In this document: piece after piece, positions 1-7,787 of the stretch
Layout of the letters: each line of letters opens with the position of its first letter
How positions within the stretch are numbered: the first letter of the stretch is position 1
DNA from: Spirosoma validum
GTDB taxonomy: Bacteria > Bacteroidota > Bacteroidia > Cytophagales > Spirosomataceae
Length of the DNA: 64,000 nt
NCBI RefSeq assembly: GCF_014699035.1
Contig: NZ_JACXAA010000001.1
Location: forward strand, 310,001-374,000
Direction of reading: 5' to 3'
Made by a program: the position numbers and the translations under genes
The notes under the pieces: model-generated
What the model was told of the DNA's origin: nothing
The model's input: only the letters and a program-made list of their open reading frames with translations
The model's database searches: none

Positions 1-545
1 AGCGATTGAAAAACACCCGTTGGCACCCCACACGATTGAAAAGCTTCCTCAATTGCCAGCGCACAGCCAAATACGTTAGGTGCGTGTTTAAGTAAACCGA
101 CGTTCCCGGCAATCAGCCCTGGAATAGCGAATCGCATCACCTGCCAGAATGGGAAATTCCAGGGCATAATGGCGAGCACGGGTCCCAGGGGCTGATACGT
201 AATAAAACTTTTCGCTGCCTCTGTTTCAATGATCTGATCGGCCAGAAACACTTCGGCATGATCGGCGTAGAACGTGCAGGTTGCGGCACACTTTTCGACC
301 TCAGCAATGGCTTCTTTGAGGGTTTTACCCATCTCAGCGGTCATGAGTTCACCGTAACGTTGTTTGTTGGCAGTCAGGTATTCGCCGACTTTACGCAGGT
401 AACCAGTACGTTCTGCCAATGACAAAGCCGACCAGTCGGCAAACGCCCGGTCGGCTTGTTTTAGTTTGCGTTCGATAACCGTTTGGCTGTCGGCTCGATA
501 CGTTTTTATTTTTTTTTGAGTATACGGATTGACAGACGAAAACAT
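1..545 (-). CDS. Aldehyde dehydrogenase, N-terminal part (succinate-semialdehyde dehydrogenase-like)
   Basis: NAD(P)-dependent oxidation of an aldehyde to an acid; the closest family by eye is succinate-semialdehyde dehydrogenase (GabD/Sad). Translating the minus strand from the ATG at 543-545 gives MFSSVNPYTQKKIKTYRADS, then a long open frame to the window edge (181 codons). It contains the family signature around PLGPVLAIMPWNFPFWQ and IPGLIAGNVGLLKHAPNVFG, the start of the Rossmann cofactor-binding region. The catalytic Glu and Cys lie beyond the edge, so substrate preference cannot be judged. The gene is cut by the window, not visibly broken. It starts 61 bp from the marR stop; both are on the minus strand. 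Confidence 0.9.
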   Translation of the reverse strand, partial: MFSSVNPYTQKKIKTYRADSQTVIERKLKQADRAFADWSALSLAERTGYLRKVGEYLTANKQRYGELMTAEMGKTLKEAIAEVEKCAATCTFYADHAEVFLADQIIETEAAKSFITYQPLGPVLAIMPWNFPFWQVMRFAIPGLIAGNVGLLKHAPNVFGCALAIEEAFQSCGVPTGVFQS

Positions 546-605
546 GACGTATAGAATGTGTGCCTAAGCCAATCACACATGTAGTATCATACCGTCTATA
601 CCCGC

Positions 606-1091
606 TTATTGTTCGTCTTTTTCCAGTTCGGTAACCAATCTGGCCATTGTCTCGATCACCTGTTCCATGCGTTCATGGCCAACAATGGCGTCAAATTTGC
701 GACGGGCTTCCTGCATACATCCTTCAAGAGCGACAAATAATTCCTTACCTCGATCATTCAGGAAAATAATGCTGGAACGTGAATCATTCGGGTTCTTCTG
801 CGTATAAATATAGCCCTCCTCTTCCAGCAGACCGACAATTTTACTCATCATCTGTTTGGTTACGCAGGCCCGTTTGGCCAGCTCATTATTGGTTATACCG
901 TTCTCTTCGATATTCGAAAGGAACATCAGGTAACTCATCTTAAAATCGGTATAGCCAAGCGCATGTAAACGAGGTTCTATAAAATTACTCGTAAATCGTT
1001 TGAGCCGCCAGAATAAGCGACCAACAGACCGTTCCCGAATCAGTCTAAATTGGTTAAAATCAAAGGAAGTTTTATCTGTTTCCACGATCAT
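606..1091 (-). CDS. MarR-family transcriptional regulator
   Basis: A 161-residue winged-helix repressor. The helix-turn-helix and wing cover about residues 65-120 (GITNNELAKRACVTKQMMSK, then the wing with the family D-x-R in NDSRSS), flanked by dimerisation helices. It is transcribed away from the HlyD/MFS/TolC operon. The 175-bp gap between them holds a perfect AGTCAA-N5-TTGACT palindrome and a near-perfect copy next to both promoters. This is the usual layout for a MarR repressor that controls itself and a drug-efflux operon and is released by a small lipophilic ligand. The ligand is unknown. The family is certain; the target assignment is inference from gene order and operator position. 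Confidence 0.92.
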   Translation of the reverse strand: MIVETDKTSFDFNQFRLIRERSVGRLFWRLKRFTSNFIEPRLHALGYTDFKMSYLMFLSNIEENGITNNELAKRACVTKQMMSKIVGLLEEEGYIYTQKNPNDSRSSIIFLNDRGKELFVALEGCMQEARRKFDAIVGHERMEQVIETMARLVTELEKDEQ

Positions 1092-1138
1092 GAATGTAAA
1101 TTAAATAACTCTGAAACAATTAGCTTCAAAATATTGTA

Positions 1139-1146
1139 CAAATATA
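1139..1146 (-). promoter_or_regulatory. -7 box of the marR promoter
   Basis: On the minus strand this reads TATATTTG, matching the Bacteroidota -7 consensus TAnnTTTG. It lies 48 bp upstream of the marR ATG. Its upstream edge shares one base with the first operator palindrome (1146-1162), so a bound repressor would sit against the promoter. Confidence 0.6.
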
Positions 1147-1183
1147 GTCAACCTACTTGACTTTATAGTCAACCTGGTTTACT
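1146..1183. promoter_or_regulatory. Paired MarR-type operators
   Basis: Site 1 (1146-1162) is a perfect palindrome, AGTCAA-CCTAC-TTGACT. Site 2 (1167-1183) is AGTCAA-CCTGG-TTTACT, with one mismatch between half-sites. A 12-bp direct repeat, TATAGTCAACCT, starts at 1143 and 1164, so the sites are 21 bp apart, about two helical turns, on one DNA face. Site 1 touches the marR -7 box and site 2 overlaps the -7 box of the efflux operon. The sequence is directly visible; binding by the adjacent MarR protein is inferred. Confidence 0.75.
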
Positions 1184-1187
1184 TTTG
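1180..1187 (+). promoter_or_regulatory. -7 box of the efflux operon promoter
   Basis: TACTTTTG fits TAnnTTTG exactly. It lies 79 bp upstream of the HlyD-like gene's ATG and shares four bases with the second operator palindrome, consistent with repression by occlusion. Confidence 0.6.
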
Positions 1188-1266
1188 TTGCGCATTAATT
1201 AAACAAGAGCAGTTGATCACAAAAATTGCTCATCACGAAAATAGACATTGATCGAATCTATATAAA

Positions 1267-2385
1267 ATGGCAACGCAAACAACCACTGCAGACTTAACAA
1301 CGACAGAAGAACCCAGTACGATACGTACGTATCTTCCACGCATCATTATTGGTTTAATCCTTATAATTGGCGGCTACTTTGGCTATCAGGCTTTTCGGCA
1401 TAGCCAGCAATATGAAACAACCGATAATGCTCAGATTGAGGGCAACTCAGCGCCGGTTCTGGCCCGGGTTGCGGGCTACGTAACATCGGTTAATGTTGAT
1501 GATTATGCCAACGTAAAACAGGGACAGTCGTTAATAACGATTGACCCGCAGGAATATGACGTAGCACTGGCGCAAGTCGAAGCCGACTACCAGCAATCGG
1601 TGGCCGACCTCGCCAACGCCCGCGCTGACCTGCAAAATGCACAGGCGACGGCTCGCAACGTAGTACAAAATGCCCGCGTTGCTCAGTCCAATGCCCAGGT
1701 GCAGGCGATCCGGCGTAACAAAGCCCAGCAGGATTTGCAGCGCGATCAGAATCTTTACAAGGAGCAGTCACTAACCAGAAAGCAACTGGAAGACTCGCAA
1801 AGTAATGTAGACGTACAGGCTGGTCAGTACAACGCGAATGTCGAGCAGATCAACCTCGCCAAAACTTCCGAGAGCGTAGCGCAGGCCGGTATTGCGAAAG
1901 CACAGGCCAACATCCAGAAAATTCAGGCGGTACTGAAAGTGAAACAGGCCGCTATCGACAACGCTAAACTGAAAGTAGGGTATGCCCATCTGGCAGCACC
2001 CATCGCCGGAAAAATTGGCCGGAAGAACGTAGTAGTTGGTCAGTACGTACAACCTGGGCAAACGCTGTTCACGATCGTAGCCGATTCAACCTTCTGGGTT
2101 GTGGCCAATTTCAAAGAAACACAATTAGACAAAATGCAGGTCGGTCAGCCCGTAGACATTACCGTTGATGCCTACCCTGAGCTGGAAATTAAGGGGCGCG
2201 TGGCGTCGCTGTCTGATGCTACCGGAGCCCGTTTCGCCCTACTGCCACCAGATAATGCATCGGGTAACTTCGTAAAAATCACCCAGCGTGTACCGGTTAA
2301 GATCGAAATCCTTAACCCGGAAAAATACAAAAGCAAACTACGGGCTGGTTTGAGTATTGACGCTGAAGTTCGGGTAGCAAACTAA
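1267..2385 (+). CDS. HlyD/EmrA-type membrane fusion protein
   Basis: Periplasmic adaptor (372 aa) linking an inner-membrane exporter to an outer-membrane channel. After a short cytoplasmic tail there is one membrane segment at about residues 23-43. A biotinyl-lipoyl-like half-domain follows (ARVAGYVTSVNVDDYANVKQ), then a long Ala/Gln-rich coiled-coil hairpin at about 105-235. The second lipoyl half and beta-barrel domain start near KVGYAHLAAPIAGKIG. This order is typical of EmrA. It is first in an operon with the MFS pump (6-bp gap) and a TolC-like channel, so the three should form one tripartite pump. Expression is probably controlled by the MarR operators upstream. Confidence 0.93.
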   Translation: MATQTTTADLTTTEEPSTIRTYLPRIIIGLILIIGGYFGYQAFRHSQQYETTDNAQIEGNSAPVLARVAGYVTSVNVDDYANVKQGQSLITIDPQEYDVALAQVEADYQQSVADLANARADLQNAQATARNVVQNARVAQSNAQVQAIRRNKAQQDLQRDQNLYKEQSLTRKQLEDSQSNVDVQAGQYNANVEQINLAKTSESVAQAGIAKAQANIQKIQAVLKVKQAAIDNAKLKVGYAHLAAPIAGKIGRKNVVVGQYVQPGQTLFTIVADSTFWVVANFKETQLDKMQVGQPVDITVDAYPELEIKGRVASLSDATGARFALLPPDNASGNFVKITQRVPVKIEILNPEKYKSKLRAGLSIDAEVRVAN

Positions 2386-2391
2386 GTAACT

Positions 2392-4008
2392 ATGGCAGCG
2401 CAAACACTGGCCCTACCTGCACAGCCGCCGGCTTTGCCAACGGGCTTCAAGAAGTGGATTATCGTCATTACGGCCATTACGGCGGCCATTGTCGAGCTGA
2501 TCGATACGTCTATCGTCAACGTAGGTTTGAACGACATTGCCGGTAGCTTGGGCGTAACGATTGAAGACGTATCGTGGGTTGTAACGTCCTACGCCATTGC
2601 AAACGTCATCGTGATTCCGATGACGGGCTTCCTGCAACGGTATTTCGGGCGAAAAAACTACTACATCGGGTCGATTATTCTGTTTACCCTGTCCTCATAT
2701 GGGTGCGGATTTGCGACCAATCTCGAAACGCTGATTCTGTTCCGATTTTTGCAGGGTGTGGGTGGTGGTGCATTGCTTTCGACCTCACAGGGATTGATTT
2801 ACGATGCCTTTCCAATGTCGCAGCGTGCTCTTGCATCAGCCCTGTTCGGGATGGGCATCGTGCTGGGACCGACCCTTGGCCCGACGCTCGGCGGTTATAT
2901 CATCGACAATTACCACTGGAGCTGGATGTTCTACATCAACGTACCGATTGGTATTCTGGCCGCGTTTCTGAGCATTGCGTATATCGATAAGAAGGCTGAC
3001 GAAGTCAATATCGACCGAAAGAGTATTCAAATTGATCAGTTAGGTATTCTGCTGCTGGCCGTTGGTATCGGAAGTTTACAGTACGTACTGGAACGGGGTG
3101 AGGCCGATGACTGGTTCGACGACAAAACAATTCAGTGGCTGACGGTTGCTGCGGTCATCGCCATTCCGGCATTCATCTGGTGGGAATTGCGTGGTACTAA
3201 AGAACCCGTCGTGGATCTACGAACGTTAAAGAATCGCAATCTATCCATCGGATCGATTCTGATGGTTGTGATCGGATATGGTCTGTTTACATCCGTCCTG
3301 CTTTATCCCTTATTTGCGCAACGTATCGTTGGTTTAACAGCTACCCAGACCGGTAAACTCCTGATTCCGGGCGGTTTAGTAACATTACCTATGTTCGCGC
3401 TGGCAGGTCGCCTGTTAGCAAAAGGCATATCGCCAAGGATACTGGTGGCGGTTGGGTACGTGGCTTTCTCAAGCTTCTGTTTCATCATGTCTACGTACAC
3501 GATGGACACACCGGATAACTTCTTTATTTATGCCCTCATCATCCGGGGTATCGGGCTGGCTTTTGTTAACGTACCACTCATTAACCAATCCGTTTCGACG
3601 CTGGAACCCCGCCAATTACCGACCGGTATTGCCATTGTCAATATGATGCGGCAGGTAGGCGGTGCATTCGGAGTAGCGATCACGAATACGTATGTTACGC
3701 AGCGCGTGGCCGTTCATCGGGGCGATTTAGTCTCGAATCTGCAACCGGGCAATCCTATCCTGACCGAGCGACTAAATGCCATGACGCAGGGCTTAGCTGC
3801 CAGAGGGGTAAATGCCCTGGACGCCGTGACGGGAGCGTATAAAAACCTCGATTTGATTATCAGCAAGCAGGCGTTGATGATCTCTTACCTGGATACGTTC
3901 AAGTTGGCAGGCTTATTTTTTGTCGTCTCGTTCCCCTTGTTATTCCTGCTAAAAAGCAAAAAAATGGACGCTGCAACGGCGAAAGCTGTTGCGGATGCCG
4001 CCCACTGA
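2392..4008 (+). CDS. DHA2-family (EmrB/QacA-type) MFS drug exporter
   Basis: Proton-driven inner-membrane exporter of 538 residues, the usual length for 14-helix DHA2 pumps. TM1 carries the family's acidic residues (AAIVELIDTSIVNVGL). Motif A follows (GFLQRYFGRKNYY). Antiporter motif C is clear in helix 5 (GMGIVLGPTLGPTLGGYI). It follows the membrane fusion gene by 6 bp and precedes the TolC-like gene, forming an EmrAB-TolC-type system that moves drugs or other lipophilic compounds across both membranes. The substrate cannot be read from the sequence. The last ~16 residues are Lys/Ala-rich and cytoplasmic. Confidence 0.94.
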   Translation: MAAQTLALPAQPPALPTGFKKWIIVITAITAAIVELIDTSIVNVGLNDIAGSLGVTIEDVSWVVTSYAIANVIVIPMTGFLQRYFGRKNYYIGSIILFTLSSYGCGFATNLETLILFRFLQGVGGGALLSTSQGLIYDAFPMSQRALASALFGMGIVLGPTLGPTLGGYIIDNYHWSWMFYINVPIGILAAFLSIAYIDKKADEVNIDRKSIQIDQLGILLLAVGIGSLQYVLERGEADDWFDDKTIQWLTVAAVIAIPAFIWWELRGTKEPVVDLRTLKNRNLSIGSILMVVIGYGLFTSVLLYPLFAQRIVGLTATQTGKLLIPGGLVTLPMFALAGRLLAKGISPRILVAVGYVAFSSFCFIMSTYTMDTPDNFFIYALIIRGIGLAFVNVPLINQSVSTLEPRQLPTGIAIVNMMRQVGGAFGVAITNTYVTQRVAVHRGDLVSNLQPGNPILTERLNAMTQGLAARGVNALDAVTGAYKNLDLIISKQALMISYLDTFKLAGLFFVVSFPLLFLLKSKKMDAATAKAVADAAH

Positions 4009-4098
4009 TTTCAGTCCTCATTCACGTTTCGGGAGGTTCAGCGATGGATCAAATCAGGATACGTATTTTCTGAACCCCCTGGAATTTTCTATAAAGCT

Positions 4099-5424
4099 AT
4101 GAAACCAACATTTCTTATTATAGCCACACTGCTGGCGATTGGGGTGGCCAAGGCGCAAAACCCGGCGATACAACTGCCGGATGAGTTACGCACCTTAATT
4201 CAACAGGCAAATACGAATTACCCAATTCTTAAACAGCAACAGCAACAACTTCAGGCGGGTGAAATTCGCATTGATATCGCCCGAACGGCCATGCGCCCGA
4301 ACGTAGCGTTCAACGGGTCATATGCCTATATCACCCCGGTGCCAAGTGTTACGTTTCCAATCAATGGGCAGGACGCCGTGCTGAAGCTAGCCCCTAACAA
4401 CAGCGTCAACGCCAATGTGTCTGTTGGTCAAACCATTTATGATTTCGGCCGGACCGATGCGGCTGTACGGCAGGCGGCCGATAATGTACAGATCTTACGT
4501 CGGACGTATGAACTGACCCAGCAAAATCTGGGCTATCAGGTAGCAGCGGCTTACTACGGCGTTGGTTTCCTGCAACAGGCCATTACCGTACAGGATTCGG
4601 TGATTAAAACGGCGGGCGCCAATGTCAGACTGTTGGGGATTCGCTTACAAAATGGCGACGCCCTTCAGTACGACGTATTGTCACAACAGGTTCGGGTGAA
4701 AATAGCTATTAACCGCAAAATTGAATTACAGAATCAGCTCGAACGCCAGTTAGCCGCGTTAACGTATCTGACCGGTAGCGCACAACCTGCAATGGCTCAG
4801 GCGGCTCAACAATTCAAGTTAGGCATCGAATCAGCTCCTGTCCAGCTATTCGATATCGACGGGCAGTTTCAGACGGCAGCAACCGGCAACAAGGATATTC
4901 AGTTGGCCCAGGATCGGGTAAAATCAGCTGAAACAGATATTCTAGTCAATCAGAAAGCCGGGCAACCCAGTATTGGTTTTAGTGGGTCAGCCGGTTATAA
5001 AAACGGCTATCCACTGAATGTAGAGCAACTCCGTCCCAACATGATTGCAGGCGTCAACATTGTAGCGCCTATTTATTCGGGCAGACGGTATAAACTACAG
5101 AATCAGGCGGCCCAGTTAAACCTGAACGCCAGCCGTTTCGCGGTCGACAATGCGAATGCCCAGTTACGACAAAGTATCGCTTTATTAAACGCTGATATAC
5201 GTAGCAACCAGACCCGGCTGGCAAATTTGGAAACGCAGGTCGAGCAGGCCCGAAAGGCGCTCGATATTGCCAACGCCCGCCTACGTAACGGTGTCATTAC
5301 GAACGTCGAACTGCAAAGTGCTGAAACGGGTGTTGAAGAAGCGGAATTAGGACGCCTGAATTTTCAATATCAACTGCTGCTGAACCAATTAGAGTTGAAA
5401 CGGTTGATGGGCGAGACGTTGTAA
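4099..5424 (+). CDS. TolC-family outer-membrane efflux channel
   Basis: A 441-residue outer-membrane factor with a signal peptide (about residues 1-19, ending VAKAQ). Two OEP repeats follow, rich in Gln, Ala and Asn heptads that build the alpha-helical tunnel. The first runs from about 30 to 235; the second starts near DIQLAQDRVKSAETDILVNQ. GQTIYDFGRTDAAVRQA is typical of TolC strands leading into a helix. It is third in the efflux operon, 90 bp after the pump gene, and should be the dedicated exit duct for that pump. The 90-bp gap contains no obvious terminator. Confidence 0.93.
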   Translation: MKPTFLIIATLLAIGVAKAQNPAIQLPDELRTLIQQANTNYPILKQQQQQLQAGEIRIDIARTAMRPNVAFNGSYAYITPVPSVTFPINGQDAVLKLAPNNSVNANVSVGQTIYDFGRTDAAVRQAADNVQILRRTYELTQQNLGYQVAAAYYGVGFLQQAITVQDSVIKTAGANVRLLGIRLQNGDALQYDVLSQQVRVKIAINRKIELQNQLERQLAALTYLTGSAQPAMAQAAQQFKLGIESAPVQLFDIDGQFQTAATGNKDIQLAQDRVKSAETDILVNQKAGQPSIGFSGSAGYKNGYPLNVEQLRPNMIAGVNIVAPIYSGRRYKLQNQAAQLNLNASRFAVDNANAQLRQSIALLNADIRSNQTRLANLETQVEQARKALDIANARLRNGVITNVELQSAETGVEEAELGRLNFQYQLLLNQLELKRLMGETL

Positions 5425-5524
5425 CAAAATTAAAAGCTGTTAAAAAGTTAGCAATGTGTATACTAAACTGCTTTAAAACGACTTCTATAAACAAGTAGCA
5501 GGTTGAACTAAACGAAAGCCCAGT

Positions 5525-5755
5525 ATGAAAAAGCGAGTTATTGAGATTCTGAAACAATTTGGCGTACCTGAGTCCGCCATTACTGAACAGACCCATTTTA
5601 CGCGCGACCTGGGCCTGGATAGCCTTGATACCGTTGACCTGATCATGCAGTTAGAAAAAGCGTTCGGCATCCGCATTCCCGACGAAGATTATTCTCGATT
5701 AACCACCATGCAGGGCGTCCTGATGTATTTGGAAGAAGAGCAGGCGGTTATTTGA
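5525..5755 (+). CDS. Acyl carrier protein
   Basis: A 76-residue acidic four-helix carrier. The phosphopantetheine attachment Ser is Ser33 in LGLDSLDTVDLIM, followed by the helix II/III region AFGIRIPDEDY typical of fatty-acid ACPs. It stands alone, 100 bp after the TolC-like gene and convergent with the ComB-like gene, with no fatty-acid genes nearby. It is therefore more likely a secondary or specialised ACP than the main AcpP of fatty-acid synthesis, though the sequence alone does not exclude the latter. It may share the efflux operon transcript; a bidirectional terminator follows. Confidence 0.93.
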   Translation: MKKRVIEILKQFGVPESAITEQTHFTRDLGLDSLDTVDLIMQLEKAFGIRIPDEDYSRLTTMQGVLMYLEEEQAVI

Positions 5756-5787
5756 TTCTAGCTGATAGTACGATTTATTTTTAAACG

Positions 5788-5826
5788 AACGGCCCAGAAG
5801 TTAAAACTCCTAGGCCGTTTTGGTTT
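5788..5826 (+). terminator. Terminator after the acyl carrier protein gene
   Basis: A stem AACGGCC (5788-5794) / GGCCGTT (5813-5819) with an inner AGTT/AACT pairing, followed by a T-rich run. It sits between two convergent genes and probably stops the plus-strand transcript. Confidence 0.7.
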
Positions 5827-5827
5827 T

Positions 5828-6538
5828 TTAAACCGCCATACTCACCAGCGCATTACCCCGTAATACGGGAACTACGTCGTACAAGTCGTGTTGGAGACAA
5901 TACGTAATATCTTTCTGGATACCGAGTCGTTGAAGCCGTCGAATGTGTGAGGCATTCGACATGTAGGCAACCAGATTATCTTTTCCCTGCACGTAAAGCC
6001 GCCAGGCCATCATCGCGCTATCTTCGGCCATCGCATAGCTGTCTTTTAGGCGATCAACTAAAGCCCCTGCAAACAGCGTATCTTCCAGATTCACCCGGCC
6101 TTTCCAGCCAGCACAGAGCACCATGACGTCATAGCCTTCTGTTTTCAGGTAGCGAACAATCGCATCCAGATTCAGGAACGAACCGACCAGCACTTTCACC
6201 GCCGATCTTGATTTCGTAATAGCCAGCGTACCGTTAGTAGTTGTCATGGCTACGTTTTCGCCCCGGATGCGTTCGTCCATATACGTAAAAGGCGAGTTAT
6301 CCAGCTCAAAACCTTCCACTCGCTTGGCGTTACGTTCCGCAGCGGCTAGATAACCACGTTCCTGTAATTTTTGACATTCCTCAATCGTAGCAACGGGAAT
6401 GATGCTGTTGACACCGTACGCAAAAGCCGTTACCATGCACGATGTAGCACGAAATACATCGGCGACAACAACAATCGTATTCTCAACAGTGTGGAGATGT
6501 AATAAGTCTGGGGTAAGACAAACGTCTATTTGTTTCAT
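5828..6538 (-). CDS. comB: 2-phosphosulfolactate phosphatase family protein (ComB)
   Basis: Mg-dependent phosphatase family that hydrolyses 2-phosphosulfolactate to sulfolactate. The family core ADVFRATSCMVTAFAYGV is near the N terminus, and a second conserved block, GENVAMTTTNGTLAI, follows with the Thr/Asn-rich active-site loop. I start at the ATG at 6538 (236 aa, MKQIDVCLTPDLL). The longer frame would need a GTG lying inside the repeat at 6551-6618. In methanogens the enzyme serves coenzyme M synthesis. Many Bacteroidota carry it without that pathway, and its role there is unclear; a link to sulfonate or sulfonolipid metabolism is speculation. Confidence 0.85.
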   Translation of the reverse strand: MKQIDVCLTPDLLHLHTVENTIVVVADVFRATSCMVTAFAYGVNSIIPVATIEECQKLQERGYLAAAERNAKRVEGFELDNSPFTYMDERIRGENVAMTTTNGTLAITKSRSAVKVLVGSFLNLDAIVRYLKTEGYDVMVLCAGWKGRVNLEDTLFAGALVDRLKDSYAMAEDSAMMAWRLYVQGKDNLVAYMSNASHIRRLQRLGIQKDITYCLQHDLYDVVPVLRGNALVSMAV

Positions 6539-6550
6539 TTTAGCTAGATG

Positions 6551-6618
6551 TGGTGCCGGTTTCTCAAAACCCACACCTTATTATTAACATGTCGGTTTCT
6601 CAAAACCGATACCATAAA
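6551..6618. repeat. Two copies of a short palindromic intergenic repeat
   Basis: The 15-mer CGGTTTCTCAAAACC occurs at 6557-6571 and 6593-6607, a 36-bp period in the same orientation. Each copy sits in a hairpin (GGTTT/AAACC, CTCA loop) whose flanks extend the stem. The pair lies between gcvT and comB on their shared strand, so it would be in the comB leader or the gcvT tail. Confidence 0.7.
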
Positions 6619-6624
6619 TACCCC

Positions 6625-7716
6625 TTATTTTTTCACGAAAGGTAGTTTAACGACCTGGGCTTTCAGGAGTCTGTCGCGGACTTTCACAAAGAGCTCAGAA
6701 CCCGGTTTGCTGTAAGCTGTTTGTACGTAACCCAGTCCAACGCCTTTGCCCAGCGTGGGCGACTGCGTGCCTGACGTCACTTCTCCAATGGAATTTCCAT
6801 CTCCATCAGCCAGTTCGTAATGACCCCGCGGAATGCCCCGATCGAGTAGCTCAAAGCCCACTAATTTACGCGGAACGCCTTGTTCTTTCTGCGCTTTCAG
6901 TACATCAGCGTCGATGAAGTCGTGGGTGAATTTCGTGACCCAGCCTAAACCGGCTTCGATAGGAGACGTTTCGTCGGTGATATCGTTGCCGTAGAGATTA
7001 TAACCCATTTCCAGACGTAACGTATCGCGCGCACCAAGGCCGATTGGTTTAAGACCATAAGGTTCACCGGCTTTTGTGATGGCTGCCCAAACCTCCTCCG
7101 CCTGATGGTTCGATACGTAGATTTCGAAGCCACCCGCGCCTGTGTAACCCGTTGCGGACACAATGACGTTGGCGCATCCGGCAAAATCGGTTTTTTCGAA
7201 AGTATAATACTCCATCGAATCCAGATCGGCTGCAGTCAGCGATTGTAATGCTTGAGCCGCCATTGGTCCCTGAACAGCAAACAGACACGTATCATCGGAA
7301 ATGTTCGTCATTGTCACCTCATAATCCGACGCATACTGGCTGATCCAGTTCCAGTCTTTTTCGATGTTCGATGCATTAACGACGAGCATATATTCGATGT
7401 CGCTGATGCGGTAAACCAGCAAATCATCGACAATACCACCCCGCCCATTAGGCAGGTAGCTGTATTGAACCTTGCCATCATAAAGCATGCTGGCGTCGTT
7501 GGCCGATACACGTTGAATCAGGTCCAATGCGCCTTCACCTTTGAGAATGAACTCGCCCATGTGCGAGACATCGAAAATACCAACAGCATTACGTACCGTA
7601 TTATGCTCGTCAAGATCAGATGTGTAACGGACGGGCATTTCGAAACCCGCAAACGGCACGATCTTCGCGCCTAGCTGCTGATGAATATGATGGAGGGGAA
7701 CTTGCTTAAGCGACAT
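6625..7716 (-). CDS. gcvT: Glycine cleavage system T protein (aminomethyltransferase)
   Basis: Transfers the methylene group from the aminomethyl-lipoyl H protein to tetrahydrofolate, releasing ammonia. The length of 363 residues is normal for bacterial GcvT. Recognisable blocks are MPVRYTSDLDEHNTVRNAVG, FDVSHMGEF, and the catalytic Asp region GGIVDDLLVYR at about residues 92-102. Further on come ATGYTGAGGFEIY (folate-binding) and the C-terminal barrel with GEVTSGTQSPTLGKGVGLGY. The P and H protein genes are not in the window, so the system is dispersed in this genome. It probably shares a transcript with comB through the repeat-bearing gap. Confidence 0.97.
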   Translation of the reverse strand: MSLKQVPLHHIHQQLGAKIVPFAGFEMPVRYTSDLDEHNTVRNAVGIFDVSHMGEFILKGEGALDLIQRVSANDASMLYDGKVQYSYLPNGRGGIVDDLLVYRISDIEYMLVVNASNIEKDWNWISQYASDYEVTMTNISDDTCLFAVQGPMAAQALQSLTAADLDSMEYYTFEKTDFAGCANVIVSATGYTGAGGFEIYVSNHQAEEVWAAITKAGEPYGLKPIGLGARDTLRLEMGYNLYGNDITDETSPIEAGLGWVTKFTHDFIDADVLKAQKEQGVPRKLVGFELLDRGIPRGHYELADGDGNSIGEVTSGTQSPTLGKGVGLGYVQTAYSKPGSELFVKVRDRLLKAQVVKLPFVKK

Positions 7717-7787
7717 GTACGCAGAGGTTGTCTGGCAAAGTTACGAACGTAACGACGGGTTTCAACCTACGTGATGCTGGAATGGAA

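Noticed and set aside
2413-2637. Antisense ORFs inside the efflux and other genes
   Set aside because: They lie entirely opposite well-recognised coding sequence and give no domain or start context.
6539-6574. Upstream GTG start for comB
   Set aside because: The extra 12 residues are encoded by the palindromic repeat, and MKQIDVCL is a normal family start.
6551-6618. Possible mini CRISPR (two repeats, 36-bp period)
   Set aside because: Only two copies, a 21-bp spacer, no cas genes, and the repeats are hairpins in a gene leader.
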